Source: Roseibium hamelinense (GTDB lineage Bacteria > Pseudomonadota > Alphaproteobacteria > Rhizobiales > Stappiaceae). Taken from it: 64,000 bases of DNA. Under the pieces are notes generated by a model. That model saw only the letters and a program-made list of their open reading frames with translations, was not told the origin of the DNA and did not search any database. Of the stretch, positions 50,916 through 60,769 are shown in pieces (positions within the stretch are counted from its first letter, which is position 1; every line of letters begins with the position of its first letter). The stretch lies in the NCBI RefSeq assembly GCF_007830545.1, contig NZ_VLLF01000005.1, positions 1 through 64,000 on the forward strand. Reading direction: 5' to 3'. A program made the position numbers and the translations under genes.

Positions 50916-51154
50916 GGGGGACCTCTTCTTCTTGTGTAGACTTAAGTCTGCCGGCTTCCCTTAACCGGCACCCGGACCACCTTGGTGAACCGGAGTCACA
51001 GAATGGACCAGTCGGCGCCCAAGCGCCATCCCCCTCGTCCAAATGCCTTCGCGGGCGGTCGTATACGCGTAGGTGACGCGCAAGTCAATCATCAGGCAGT
51101 CGAATTAAATTGATTTGAAACCAACCCACATCCCGCTGCGGCAGAAAACGCCTT

Positions 51155-52690
51155 TTATCTCAACGCCTTTTTTTCACGCCGGCGCTGCACGGAGGAACCG
51201 ATTTTCATGGATTCCCGGTATTTTGCGACAGTTCTTCGGGCGATATCTATGCCATCGTCCTTTAGCACCTTGACGATTGTGTCATCGGAAAGGATGGCAC
51301 TGGGATCTTCTGCATCAATCATCTGTTTGATGCGGTATCTGACCGATTCAGCCGAATGCGCATCCGCGCCTTCCGTGGCTGAGATCGCTGAGGAAAAGAA
51401 GTACTTGAGCTCGTATATCCCACGCGGCGTCGCCATGTACTTGTTCGACGTTACCCGGCTGATGGTTGATTCGTGCATTTCAACCGCTTCGGCGATTGTT
51501 TTTAAATTCATCGGCCGCAGATGCTCGATACCATAGGTCAAGAAGCCGTCTTGTTGACGGACAATTTCCGTCGACACCTTAAGGATTGTGCGGGCCCGCT
51601 GATCAAGGCTCTTTACCAGCCAATTTGCGGTCTGCATGCAATCGATCAGGTACTCTTTCTCGGACTCGTTTTTCGCATTTTTCGTGATCGTCGCGAAATA
51701 AGTCTGGTTTACGAGCACTTTAGGCAAAGTGTCTGAATTGAGTTCAACGCTCCATGTGCCATCATTCGCCTTGCGCACGAATACATCGGCAACCAAAGGC
51801 TGGACCAACGTTCCGCCGAAGACGCTTCCAGGTTTTGGATCCAGCGCCTTAATCTCATCGATCATGTCCGCCAGATCTTCGTCATCAACGCCGCACAGCC
51901 GACGCAAAGTGGAAAGGTCCCGCTTGGCCAGAAGCTCTATATTCTCCACCAACGCTTCCATTGCAGGGTCAAAACGATTCTTGTCGACGAGCTGCAGCTT
52001 CAGACACTCTTGGAGGCTGCGCGCAAAAACACCCGCAGGCTCAAAAGTCTGTAAGACCATCAGGACCTCTTCCACCCTGTCACGGGTCACCCCAAGCTGG
52101 TCTGCAGCCTCTTCAAGACCGGAATAAAGATATCCGTTTTCGTCAAGCGAATTGATCAGGTGGCCGGCGATCAACTTGTCGGCCGGCTCAGCAAACGCAA
52201 GGTTCATCTGATCTTCAAGCGAATGGAACAGTGTCTCTTCTTCTGAAACAAATGCCTCGAGATTATAGTCCTCGCCCGCCGCGCTTGAGCCCGTATTCTT
52301 GTAGCTGTCACCGGCTTTCAAAAGAGCAGGGTCCGGCGAGGCAGGCACACCAGGCTCGTCCGGAAAAACATTACCGAGATCGGTATCCATCCGCGACGCA
52401 ATCGCCTCAGAGCCAGTCTCGAGCTGGCTTTGCATCCAATCGCCTGCGTCGGGCTGGTCAGCCCCATCTCTTTCAGCTTGCGGATCGAAATCATCGCTCT
52501 TTTCGCCAGCTGCGTCTCCGCCACCATCTGGCTCTACGGTTTCTAAAAGCGGATTGCGTTCCAATTCAGCATCGACATAGGCAAGCAGATCGAGGTTCGA
52601 CAACTGCAAAAGCTTGATGGCCTGCATAAGCTGGGGTGTCATCACCAGCGATTGGCTTTGCCGCATTTCAAGCTTTGTGGAGATTGCCAT
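51155..52690 (-). CDS. rpoN: RNA polymerase sigma-54 factor
   Basis: 511 aa. Region I is Gln-rich (QSQSLVMTPQLMQAIKLLQLSNLDLL) for activator interaction; an acidic region II spans about residues 55-130; core-binding and DNA-binding regions follow. The RpoN box IARRTVAKYRESM near the C-terminus contacts the -24 element. The helix-turn-helix segment MHESTISRVTSNKYMATPRG is also visible. Follows lptB on the same strand, the usual alphaproteobacterial order. Confidence 0.97.
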   Translation of the reverse strand: MAISTKLEMRQSQSLVMTPQLMQAIKLLQLSNLDLLAYVDAELERNPLLETVEPDGGGDAAGEKSDDFDPQAERDGADQPDAGDWMQSQLETGSEAIASRMDTDLGNVFPDEPGVPASPDPALLKAGDSYKNTGSSAAGEDYNLEAFVSEEETLFHSLEDQMNLAFAEPADKLIAGHLINSLDENGYLYSGLEEAADQLGVTRDRVEEVLMVLQTFEPAGVFARSLQECLKLQLVDKNRFDPAMEALVENIELLAKRDLSTLRRLCGVDDEDLADMIDEIKALDPKPGSVFGGTLVQPLVADVFVRKANDGTWSVELNSDTLPKVLVNQTYFATITKNAKNESEKEYLIDCMQTANWLVKSLDQRARTILKVSTEIVRQQDGFLTYGIEHLRPMNLKTIAEAVEMHESTISRVTSNKYMATPRGIYELKYFFSSAISATEGADAHSAESVRYRIKQMIDAEDPSAILSDDTIVKVLKDDGIDIARRTVAKYRESMKIGSSVQRRREKKALR

Positions 52691-52762
52691 CGATACCTAG
52701 GGAATCCTGCTTTGACTACTTTTGGTCCGCTTCTTGCTTATACAATAGCGCACCATCCATCT

Positions 52763-53500
52763 TCAAAGTGTAAATTGTTCACCAAGGTAGAGCCGACGCA
52801 CATCTGGATTGGTCACGATATCTGACGGAAGACCTTCCGTCAGAACCTCACCGGCCGCTATGATGTAAGCTCTATCGATAAGGCCGAGTGTTTCACGAAC
52901 ATTGTGATCTGTGATCAAGACACCGATACCGCGTTGTGTCAGATGCCTCACAAGCTGCTGAATATCCCCAACAGCAATGGGGTCGATGCCTGCGAAGGGT
53001 TCATCCAGCAGCATGAACGATGGCCGGCTTGCAAGTGCGCGCGCGATCTCCACGCGTCGACGCTCGCCACCCGACAGTGCAATAGCTGGCGATTTTCTCA
53101 AATGCGTTAAGCCAAATTCGGCAAGAAGTTCGTCAAGTTCCAAAAGACGCTGTTTACGATTAGGCTCGATCACCTCGAGCACAGCGCGGATGTTTTCTTC
53201 AACGGTCAACCCCCTGAAGATGGAAGCTTCCTGAGGCAGATAGCCAATACCAAGCCTCGCACGGCGGTACATTGGCAGTTTCGTGATTTCGAAACCATCT
53301 AAATAGATCGCACCCTGGTCCGGGCGGATCAAACCGGTGATCATGTAAAATGTGGTTGTTTTGCCTGCACCATTCGGCCCCAGCAGCCCAACCGCTTCGC
53401 CCGGACGAACTTCCAGGCTCACATATTTCACGACCTGTCGGCGCCCGTATGTTTTTCCAATCCCCTCAACGACGAGTGAGCCGGGGGGATCAAGCGCCAT
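52763..53500 (-). CDS. lptB: LPS export ABC transporter ATP-binding protein LptB
   Basis: About 245 aa from ATG 53498-53500; a GTG at 53560 and an ATG at 53617 are alternative starts giving 20-39 more residues. Walker [21 protein letters not shown]-loop [21 protein letters not shown], signature [15 protein letters not shown], Walker [18 protein letters not shown]-loop [12 protein letters not shown]. Powers lipopolysaccharide extraction with LptFG, bridged by LptC/LptA. Confidence 0.94.
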   Translation of the reverse strand: MALDPPGSLVVEGIGKTYGRRQVVKYVSLEVRPGEAVGLLGPNGAGKTTTFYMITGLIRPDQGAIYLDGFEITKLPMYRRARLGIGYLPQEASIFRGLTVEENIRAVLEVIEPNRKQRLLELDELLAEFGLTHLRKSPAIALSGGERRRVEIARALASRPSFMLLDEPFAGIDPIAVGDIQQLVRHLTQRGIGVLITDHNVRETLGLIDRAYIIAAGEVLTEGLPSDIVTNPDVRRLYLGEQFTL

Positions 53501-53646
53501 TGAGGGCTCGTCCAACTCTGAATCAATAGAATTGCTGTGACCAAATGGAGTGAATTTCACGACCTGACCAGTCTCACCTAGGATTGGGACCCGCCTGACG
53601 CCGCTCCCCGACCGCAATTTGAACCAAATAAATGTGGCTTGAGATC

Positions 53647-54183
53647 TTATTGCCCTTGAACACTTCCGGGCTGAATCAACACCTTGACCCGACCGGAAGA
53701 CGGTGCCTGCAGATCGGCCTTCCCGGTTTTGAGGTTCACCGTCAGCCGGTTCCCAACAACGACATTCGGGCCCTGGCTCAACACAACCTCGTCGCCGGTC
53801 ATGACCATGACCTGCTGATTCATATCAAAGCTGGCATTGTCCCCGGTGGCCGTCTGATCTTTAGACGATACGCGCACCGAGCCTGACGCCTCAAGCTTCG
53901 AGATGCGCTGTTGCACGGCCCCTCCACCAGACCCGTCGTAGTAAACCTTCAGGCGTTGCGTCACAAGACGGGCTTCACCTTGCGATACGACAACGTCCCC
54001 GGAGAACGTGGCGCTGTTGGTCTTGTCTTCAACCTGCAGCTCGTTGGCCTGAATCTCTATCGGCTCACGGTCGTTAGAGCCAAAGCCGGCAAATGCGTCC
54101 GAAAAGGTCTGTGTCTGCGCACTGGCTGTCAACGCCGCAAACATCACGGAGGCCAAGACGCCCCGAATTTTCGCTGTTGTCAC
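53647..54183 (-). CDS. lptA: LPS transport periplasmic protein LptA
   Basis: 178 aa, OstA-like beta-jellyroll. Signal peptide ([16 protein letters not shown]). [33 protein letters not shown] is the diagnostic start of the fold; [28 protein letters not shown] follows. Forms the bridge carrying LPS across the periplasm. Its start overlaps the lptC stop by ATGA (54180-54183). Confidence 0.93.
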   Translation of the reverse strand: MTTAKIRGVLASVMFAALTASAQTQTFSDAFAGFGSNDREPIEIQANELQVEDKTNSATFSGDVVVSQGEARLVTQRLKVYYDGSGGGAVQQRISKLEASGSVRVSSKDQTATGDNASFDMNQQVMVMTGDEVVLSQGPNVVVGNRLTVNLKTGKADLQAPSSGRVKVLIQPGSVQGQ

Positions 54184-54845
54184 TCTTCGGTTCCTTCAAT
54201 TGCGGGCTTCAGGCGCAGCAGTACGCCATCATAAAAACGGACTACGCCGTTCTCTTGATCGTATCGCAACTGACCGGCTTCAATGCTTCCGCGGTCAGAA
54301 CGAATAATTAGCGGATCATCGGTCGTCAACGCGCCGGTCTTAAGATCGATGGCGACTTCCCTTAAGTCAACCGCATAGCCCTCGCTCCACTCTAATTGAA
54401 TGCCGTCATAGAGACGAAGAGTTTCCGCAGCGTTGTCATAGGTTCCGTTTAAAGCAGTGATCTTTGCGCTCTGATCCGCTCCCAGATCAATTTCAGCACG
54501 GATTGTCTCAAGATCAATTACCCTAGGGTCGGACAGCCTTTGAATGGCACGAACGGCGGAGACCTTATAGGATCGGTCGCCGTCATTGCCTGACAATTCC
54601 GGTTTGTGCATCACCAGACCGTCGCTTGTCAGGGTTACTCCGGCACCACCAATCCCGGACAAGATGTTAAAGAGAATGACCAGACCAATCATGCCCGCCA
54701 GAACAAGCAGTCCCAGACCAGGCAAAGCGATCCGCAAAAACCGCACAAAAAAGCTATGCCGGCGTGCAGATTTCTGCGCACGGCTGTCAGCTCTGCGTTT
54801 CCGTGCCGAAACGGTGGAGCTACCTGTTGCATCTACTATGGTCAA
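54180..54845 (-). CDS. lptC: LPS export membrane protein LptC
   Basis: 221 aa from a TTG at 54843-54845 with GGGGAT upstream, which begins right after the RNase D stop and gives normal length. A basic cytoplasmic tail (SARKRRADSRAQKSARRHS), one TM helix (ALPGLGLLVLAGMIGLVILF) and a periplasmic jellyroll (VIDLETIRAEIDLG, GYAVDLREVAIDLKTGAL, IRSDRGSIEAGQLRYD). Receives LPS from LptBFG and passes it to LptA. Confidence 0.88.
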   Translation of the reverse strand: MTIVDATGSSTVSARKRRADSRAQKSARRHSFFVRFLRIALPGLGLLVLAGMIGLVILFNILSGIGGAGVTLTSDGLVMHKPELSGNDGDRSYKVSAVRAIQRLSDPRVIDLETIRAEIDLGADQSAKITALNGTYDNAAETLRLYDGIQLEWSEGYAVDLREVAIDLKTGALTTDDPLIIRSDRGSIEAGQLRYDQENGVVRFYDGVLLRLKPAIEGTEE

Positions 54846-54862
54846 GCTATCCCCGTTGCCGC

Positions 54863-55483
54863 CTATGAGTGGGCGAAGATGTCTGTCTCTTCCCAGCCTT
54901 TCAAATCCAACTCTGCACGGGTTGGCAAAAACTTGAAACACGCATCAGCGATATGCTGCCTCTCTTCGCGTTCAAGCATCGCTGACAATTCAGCGCGCAG
55001 GTCATGCAAGTGAAGAACGTCAGAAGCTGCGTAGGCCAGCTGCGCATCGCTCAAGATTTCTGCAGCCCAATCTGAACTTTGCTGTTGCTTGGAAAGGTCT
55101 ACACCAAGGAGCTCACGTGTGATGTCTTTCAAGCCATGCCGATCGGTATAGGTTCTCACAAGCTTGGAGGCAATTTTTGTACACCAAACTGGTGATACGT
55201 CGATATTGAGGTAGTGCTTGATCACAGCGACGTCGAAGCGCGCAAAGTGAAAAATCTTTGGCTTCGAACCGTCGGTGAGCAAGGCAGCCAGGTTTGGAGC
55301 CGCCTTTTGACCGCGGTCAATCTGCACGACATCGGCGCTGCCATCTCCCGGAGATAGTTGCACAACGCACAATCGGTCCCGATGGGGATTCAGACCCAAC
55401 GTTTCTGAATCGACCGCTACCGCTTCAGCAGCGTCGTATGCCGACAAGTCCGGCAGGTCGTTTTTGTGATAACGGATGGACAT
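54863..55483 (-). CDS. rnd: Ribonuclease D-like 3'-5' exonuclease
   Basis: 206 aa from ATG 55481-55483, the family length for the short alphaproteobacterial form without HRDC domains. DEDD motifs: AVAVDSETLGLNPHRD (Exo I), IFHFARFDVAVIKHYL (Exo II) and LAYAASDVLHLHDL (Exo III, Tyr type). Processes structured RNA 3' ends. It directly precedes lptC. Confidence 0.88.
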   Translation of the reverse strand: MSIRYHKNDLPDLSAYDAAEAVAVDSETLGLNPHRDRLCVVQLSPGDGSADVVQIDRGQKAAPNLAALLTDGSKPKIFHFARFDVAVIKHYLNIDVSPVWCTKIASKLVRTYTDRHGLKDITRELLGVDLSKQQQSSDWAAEILSDAQLAYAASDVLHLHDLRAELSAMLEREERQHIADACFKFLPTRAELDLKGWEETDIFAHS

Positions 55484-55662
55484 CGGGCAGCACTCCAAAA
55501 CCGGGAACGAAAGCAGCAAGGGCCGCGTGTCTCCAATGCGTGCCCCGCCCGTCAGGTAATTCATGGACGGGCCGTTGGCAAGCTTGCCCCTGTAACGGCC
55601 ATCGATCATTGGTGAGGAGGTCTCTCGGGCGGCGGAAAGAGCCCTGGAAGACCTATGGCCGT

Positions 55663-56121
55663 CTAGTGCTTTTTTGCCGCGCGAAATTGTTCGTGACAGG
55701 TTTTGCAAGTATTTGCGATCGACTGGAGCGCAACCCGGGTTGCGTCTTTTTCATTTGCTCCAGTTTCCAGCACGGTAGCGTCGTTGGTCAACTGCTCAGC
55801 GAGCTTGGTAAACTCAGCCCATTGTGTCCAGATATCAGGAAGCGCCTCGGTCGGCTTGTCGAGGCTGCCTTCCGGAAACAGCCTGGTCATGTTTTCACCA
55901 GCATGGGCCTTGATGGCGCCTGCCGACCAAGCAACGGCCTCTGCGCTATATGGTGTTTTGCCTCTAAGCATGTTGCCGACCGACTTCACGGCGTCTGCCA
56001 GCACACCCATACCGTCCATCCGCTCCTTGACGATACCGGTTGCCCCCGAGTGCCCTGATACCGGCCCACTAAGCACAATCGCACCAAGGGAAATGGTTCC
56101 AATGAGCTTCCAATTGAGCAT
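55663..56121 (-). CDS. Cytochrome c-prime / c556-type protein
   Basis: 152 aa. Signal peptide (LIGTISLGAIVLSGPVSG), then a four-helix bundle with ERMDGMGVLADAVKSVGNML in the first helix and a C-terminal heme motif C139-K-T-C142-H143. Periplasmic heme protein that binds NO or carries electrons; members are often linked to copper or denitrification stress. It follows cueR by 34 bases in the same direction, so it may be part of the copper operon. Confidence 0.87.
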   Translation of the reverse strand: MLNWKLIGTISLGAIVLSGPVSGHSGATGIVKERMDGMGVLADAVKSVGNMLRGKTPYSAEAVAWSAGAIKAHAGENMTRLFPEGSLDKPTEALPDIWTQWAEFTKLAEQLTNDATVLETGANEKDATRVALQSIANTCKTCHEQFRAAKKH

Positions 56122-56155
56122 AAGCCCCCCTAATCACGCAGCAGAAGTTAAGCCA

Positions 56156-56542
56156 CTAAGTCCCTGCAAGATCATCAATGATCGGGCAGTCGGGCCGGTC
56201 GTCGCCATGACAGTTCGCGGCTAGAGCCGAAAGTGTTTTGCGCAAAGACCGAAGTTCGGCGATCTTTCTGTCTATCTCGCCGATTTTGGCCAACGCCAAC
56301 TCCTTCACGTCGGCGCTTGCGCGGCTGTCATTTTCGTAGAGCGACAGAAGCAGCCGGCACTCGTCTATACTGAATCCAAGCCCGCGCGACCTCTGTAGAA
56401 ACCGCAGGCGGTGAAGGTCCGCATCTGAATACGCCCGATAGCCGTTCTCGGCCCGGTGCGGGTGAACCAGACCGATCTCTTCATAATAACGGATAGTCTT
56501 TGCAGGCAAGCCGGATTTCTGAGCGGCAGTTCCAATGTTCAT
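56156..56542 (-). CDS. cueR: CueR-type copper-responsive MerR regulator
   Basis: 128 aa. The N-terminal winged HTH (MNIGTAAQKSGLPAKTIRYYEEIGLV), a dimerisation helix, and metal-loop C111-x7-C119 (CHGDDRPDC), the spacing and motif of Cu(I)-sensing CueR. Lies 9 bases downstream of copA in the same operon, so it is likely autoregulated through the copA promoter, whose MerR-type 19-bp spacer is visible. Confidence 0.92.
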   Translation of the reverse strand: MNIGTAAQKSGLPAKTIRYYEEIGLVHPHRAENGYRAYSDADLHRLRFLQRSRGLGFSIDECRLLLSLYENDSRASADVKELALAKIGEIDRKIAELRSLRKTLSALAANCHGDDRPDCPIIDDLAGT

Positions 56543-56551
56543 TATGATATC

Positions 56552-58957
56552 CTATAGCCGGATGCCGCGTAGCCTAAGAGCGTTTGTGATCACAGAGACT
56601 GAAGACAAGCTCATAGCCAGTGCGGCCAGCATCGGCGATAAAAGAACACCGAACACCGGGTAAAGCACACCGGCGGCGACAGGCACTCCAACCGTGTTAT
56701 AGACGAATGCAAAGAACAGGTTCTGCTTGATGTTTGCGACCGTTGCTTTGGCAAGCTTACGGCCCTTCACAATCCCTTCAAGATCCCCTTTCAAAAGTGT
56801 CATTCCGGCACTTTCGACCGCAACGTCTGCACCTGTTCCCATTGCAATACCCACATCGGCTGCGGCAAGTGCTGGCGCATCATTTACACCGTCTCCGGCC
56901 ATAGCCACGCGTCTGTTTTGCCGATGCAGATCGTTGACCAGAGTTTGTTTGTCGGCCGGCGTTGCGCCAGCAATGACGTCATCAATACCGAGCTTGGCAG
57001 CCACTGCTCTGGCCGTTCGCTCAGCATCACCAGTCGCCATGATGATTTTCAAACCCGCAGCATGGAGCGCTTCGACGGCCTTCGCAGCATTGTCCTTGAT
57101 CGGGTCCTCAACAGCGATCATGCCCAGCAGCTTCGGTCCGTCCGCAACGAATACGGCCGTTGCGCCGTGTTCCTGATGCTGCTCGCTTGCAGCAATGAGC
57201 GATCGCAGTTCTATTCCCTCTGTTTCCAAAAACCTGCGGCTGCCTAGGAGCACTGTCTCGCCCGCGACATCTCCGCGGACGCCCTGGCCGACAATCGCTT
57301 CGAATCCATCCGCCTCCTTAAACGGCAGCCCTCTGATCTGTGCCGATCTCACGATTGCCTCGGCAAGCGGATGCTCGGATGCTTTTTCGAGACTTGCGGC
57401 GATTGAAAGCAGTACGTCTTGCGACACGCCTTCGGCGGGCACCAAAGCTGAAACTGCCGGCTGGCCAATGGTCAGAGTACCGGTCTTGTCGACAACAACC
57501 GTATCGACACGGGCCAAACGCTCCAGCGCCTCCGCATCCTTCACCAAAACACCGTTTTGTGCACCACGTCCTGTTGCTGTCATGATCGACATCGGTGTCG
57601 CCAATCCAAGGGCGCATGGACACGCAATGATCAGGACCGAAACACCTGCGACGATGCCGTAAACAAAGGCAGGGGCTGGCCCAAATGCCCACCACGCAAA
57701 GAACGCTGCGACGGCGACTGCTACAACTGTCGGAACAAAAAAGGTCGCTACCCGGTCAGCAAGTCCTTGAAGAGGCGCTCTCGAGCGCTGTGCGGAAGAC
57801 ACCATGTCGACGATCTTGGACAACATCGTCTCTGAGCCGACATGTGTAGCATTCATCAAGAAGCTAGCTGTCTTGTTGAACGTACCGCCGGTCACGGTAT
57901 CGCCTTCGGTTTTTTCAACGGGCACGGGTTCACCGCTGATCAGGCTTTCGTCAATAGCAGACGCGCCCTGCACTACGATACCGTCAACAGGCACCTGCTC
58001 GCCCGGCCGGACGCGCAAAGCATCTCCTTCTAGAATGTTTTCCAGAGGCGCATCATACTCGTCCCCGTCCGGGGTTACCCTTCGAGCTGTCTTAGGCGAC
58101 AGATCCATCAAGGCACGAATGGCATCCCCGGTCTTTTCGCGGGCTCTTAGCTCAAGCACCTGCCCAACAAAAATCAAAGCAACGATTACAACCGCCGCCT
58201 CGAAGTAGACCGGCATGTGCCCGCTGGCACCTTTGAGGTCTTCGGGGAACAGAAGCGGCAGGAATGTTGCGACCATGGAGTAGGCATAGGCTGCCCCAAC
58301 ACCCAACATGATCAGGGTCCACATGTTGAAGTGACGTGTTTTGAGAGACGTCCAACCACGCGCGAAAAATGGAGCCGCTGCCCACAAGACCACAGGACTG
58401 GCCAGCGCGACTTCAAGATAAAGCGCGATTTGTTCGCCAAACACTTCGCGGACCGGTATGCCCGCCATAGGCCCCATCGTGAGGATCAGGAGTGGAATTG
58501 CAGCTGCTGCGCTCACCCACAACCGCCTCGTGAAGTCGATCAATTCGTGATTCGGCTCGTCTGACACGCCGGACATGGGTTCAAGTGCCATCCCGCAGAT
58601 TGGGCAGGTGCCAGGCCCCTCCTGAATGATTTCCGGGTCCATAGGACATGTATAAAGCGCTCCGGAAGCGGCTTTCTCAGCTTCGCGCTGTTTTTTTATT
58701 TCGTTGTTGCCGGACACATAGAAATATGGATCGTCATCAAATCGATCATGGCATTTCTGGCTACAGAAGTGATAGCTCGTGCCCTTGTAGGAAAGGGTCG
58801 GCCTCCCTTTGCCAAGCGCAACATTCATTCCGCAAACCGGATCCGTTGCGGTGCCGTGACCGTGTTCTTCAGGTTTTTGATGACCTTCGTGTCCGCCACA
58901 ACACCCCTCATTGGAGGCCGGTGGTGTTTGGGATTGATCTTTCAGCTGCATCATCAT
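56552..58957 (-). CDS. copA: Cu(I)-exporting P1B-type ATPase CopA
   Basis: 801 aa. The N-terminus has no ferredoxin-like HMA domain. It has a Cys/His-rich start (GCCGGHEGHQ), a YHS domain (about 37-80, DPVCGMNVAL) and a heavy-metal-binding domain (about 102-128, YTCPMDPEI...CPICGMALEP). Eight TM helices follow; the transport motif C446-P-C448 is in IIACPCALGLATP and the phosphorylated D490 in DKTGTLT. Other signatures are LISGEPVPVEK and MAGDGVNDAPALAAADVG. Pumps Cu(I) from cytoplasm to periplasm. Confidence 0.95.
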   Translation of the reverse strand: MMMQLKDQSQTPPASNEGCCGGHEGHQKPEEHGHGTATDPVCGMNVALGKGRPTLSYKGTSYHFCSQKCHDRFDDDPYFYVSGNNEIKKQREAEKAASGALYTCPMDPEIIQEGPGTCPICGMALEPMSGVSDEPNHELIDFTRRLWVSAAAAIPLLILTMGPMAGIPVREVFGEQIALYLEVALASPVVLWAAAPFFARGWTSLKTRHFNMWTLIMLGVGAAYAYSMVATFLPLLFPEDLKGASGHMPVYFEAAVVIVALIFVGQVLELRAREKTGDAIRALMDLSPKTARRVTPDGDEYDAPLENILEGDALRVRPGEQVPVDGIVVQGASAIDESLISGEPVPVEKTEGDTVTGGTFNKTASFLMNATHVGSETMLSKIVDMVSSAQRSRAPLQGLADRVATFFVPTVVAVAVAAFFAWWAFGPAPAFVYGIVAGVSVLIIACPCALGLATPMSIMTATGRGAQNGVLVKDAEALERLARVDTVVVDKTGTLTIGQPAVSALVPAEGVSQDVLLSIAASLEKASEHPLAEAIVRSAQIRGLPFKEADGFEAIVGQGVRGDVAGETVLLGSRRFLETEGIELRSLIAASEQHQEHGATAVFVADGPKLLGMIAVEDPIKDNAAKAVEALHAAGLKIIMATGDAERTARAVAAKLGIDDVIAGATPADKQTLVNDLHRQNRRVAMAGDGVNDAPALAAADVGIAMGTGADVAVESAGMTLLKGDLEGIVKGRKLAKATVANIKQNLFFAFVYNTVGVPVAAGVLYPVFGVLLSPMLAALAMSLSSVSVITNALRLRGIRL

Positions 58958-58995
58958 GTTCTTCTTGGCTTGTTTGCAATCAGTTTCATGGACGC

Positions 58996-59026
58996 GAGTT
59001 AGTGCTTCCAGTCACTGGAAGGTCAA
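58996..59026 (-). promoter_or_regulatory. CueR-type promoter of copA
   Basis: Minus strand: -35 TTGACC (plus 59021-59026), 19-base spacer TTCCAGTGACTGGAAGCAC, -10 TAACTC (58996-59001). The spacer holds the palindrome CTTCCAGTGACTGGAAG characteristic of CueR operators, and the 19-bp spacing is diagnostic of MerR-family activation by DNA untwisting. Confidence 0.88.
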
Positions 59027-59044
59027 GGCGATTGTGTGGCCCGA

Positions 59045-59087
59045 CCTGAGAAACCTCGGCGGTTTGCAAAAAATTCATTTTCTCAGG
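59045..59087. repeat. Inverted repeat in the copA-tauR intergenic region
   Basis: CCTGAGAAA (59045-59053) and TTTCTCAGG (59079-59087) are perfect 9-base arms 25 bases apart. It lies between the divergent copA promoter and the tauR start. It could be a tauR operator or a leader hairpin. Confidence 0.45.
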
Positions 59088-59180
59088 CGTACCAAACTGG
59101 CTCAACGCGGACTTGCAACCAATAGATGCGCCTTTAATTTTAGTTTACCGAAGATCGATCCACTATCGCGGCAAGTCCAA

Positions 59181-60635
59181 ATGGTGATTAAAGCAGAGCA
59201 GTTTCAGCTCGATCCAAACTCTGAAGGCACCCTGCAACAACAGGTTCAGCAACTGGTATGCGATGGCGTTTTGTCCGGCCGATTTTTGTCTGGTGAACGT
59301 ATGCCTTCAAGCCGTAAATTGGCAGACTGGCTAGGCGTAAGCCGTATCACAGTTACGCTGGCCTATGCCGAGCTGGTAGCAAACGATTACCTGACCTCAA
59401 GGGGACGGTCTGGCTACTTCATATCAACGTCTGCCCCTCCTCCGCATGTCGGACAGATAAGACTGCCGGTTCCAAACACTGTGGATTGGCAAAAAACGCT
59501 GGCCAAGCGATATGTAAATCAGTCAAGCCTTGTGCGCCCGCCGGATTGGAAGGACTACCCCTACCCTTTCATATACGGTCAACCTGACGCCGGTCTTTTC
59601 GATCATGACAATTGGCGGCGTTGCGCCATCGAAGCTCTTGGACGCAAGAACTTTGATAGCATGACGAAAGATGCCTACGAACAAGATGACCCCAAGCTGG
59701 TTGAGTACATTGTTCGAAACATCCTACCAAGACGCGGGATATGGGCCCGATCTGATGAAGTTCTGATCACTATGGGCGCCCAAAACGCCCTTTGGCTTTG
59801 TTCTCAGATCCTATTAGGCGAAAACCGCTTTGCCGCGATTGAGAACCCTTGTTATCCAGGAATACGCGACATCTTGCGCGAAGCCGCTTGCAAAGTGGCC
59901 CAGGTCGATGTCGATGACAACGGATTGCCTCCTGAGCGCCTCCCTGCTGAGGTAGATGTTGTGTTTACAACAGCAAGCCATCAGTGCCCGACAAATACGA
60001 CCATGTCGATTGACCGTCGACGCGACTTTCTCAAAAAATCCATTAGGAACGGCTTTGTTGTCGTGGAGGACGACTACGAGTTCGAAATGGCCTTCCAGCG
60101 AGCACCCACACCTGCGCTGAAATCACTCGATCGTGCCGGGACAGTTGTCTATATCGGATCGTTTTCAAAATCGCTCTTCCCGGGCCTAAGGCTTGGCTAC
60201 ATCGTCGGCGCACCTGCATTGATAGAAGAAGCACGCGCTTTGCGCTCTCTCGTTTTTCGGCACCCACCCGGCCAACTTCAGCGCACGACCGCCTACTTTC
60301 TGTCGATGGGCTACCACGACACGATGATCAACCGAATAGGCCAAGCCTACAGGAGGCGCCGGTCGGTTATGGAAAAGGCCATTCGCGACAACAACCTCAA
60401 GATATCCAGCCGGTTGGATCAGGGGGGAAGCAGTTTTTGGATGCGGGCTCCCCCGGGCATCAACACCAGCGCACTGGCCAGGGAACTTCGCAACAGCGGT
60501 GTAGTTATTGAACAGGGGCGAGCGTTCTTTGGTCCTGAGCAAGAAAATCACGACTACTACAGGCTCGCCTACTCGTCGATTCCGTCCGCCAAGATTCCGG
60601 AAGGAATACGCCGGATCGCCGCAGCAATGCGTTGA
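59181..60635 (+). CDS. tauR: MocR/GntR-family taurine regulator TauR
   Basis: 484 aa from ATG 59181 (MVIKAEQFQLDPNSEGTLQQ); the frame is open further upstream but lacks family sequence. The N-terminal GntR winged HTH (LSGRFLSGERMPSSRKLADWLGVSRITV) is fused to an aminotransferase-like domain; the PLP Lys is in IGSFSKSLFPGLRLGY and the Asp-Asp-Asp-Tyr in VVVEDDYEFEMAF. TauR activates taurine catabolism genes when taurine and PLP bind. It lies just upstream of xsc and near tpa, which fixes the specialty. Confidence 0.88.
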   Translation: MVIKAEQFQLDPNSEGTLQQQVQQLVCDGVLSGRFLSGERMPSSRKLADWLGVSRITVTLAYAELVANDYLTSRGRSGYFISTSAPPPHVGQIRLPVPNTVDWQKTLAKRYVNQSSLVRPPDWKDYPYPFIYGQPDAGLFDHDNWRRCAIEALGRKNFDSMTKDAYEQDDPKLVEYIVRNILPRRGIWARSDEVLITMGAQNALWLCSQILLGENRFAAIENPCYPGIRDILREAACKVAQVDVDDNGLPPERLPAEVDVVFTTASHQCPTNTTMSIDRRRDFLKKSIRNGFVVVEDDYEFEMAFQRAPTPALKSLDRAGTVVYIGSFSKSLFPGLRLGYIVGAPALIEEARALRSLVFRHPPGQLQRTTAYFLSMGYHDTMINRIGQAYRRRRSVMEKAIRDNNLKISSRLDQGGSSFWMRAPPGINTSALARELRNSGVVIEQGRAFFGPEQENHDYYRLAYSSIPSAKIPEGIRRIAAAMR

Positions 60636-60769
60636 GGCTCCAAACTACGAGGCGAACTGGACTCATCATGGCAGAGCAACTGGCCCTAAGCATGCGCCGG
60701 TGCCAAAGACTAAAATCGCCCACAGACCGCCACTGCAAATGGTGGCGGCGTTGGGGAGTTTTAGCCAAG

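Noticed and set aside
55294-56058. 254-codon plus-strand frame opposite the RNase D and cytochrome genes
   Set aside because: It spans the antisense of two well-supported genes and their spacer, with no coding signature of its own.
60657-60666. CTGGACTCAT upstream of xsc as a TauR site
   Set aside because: It resembles reported TauR half-sites but occurs once, while TauR is expected to bind paired direct repeats; too weak to annotate.
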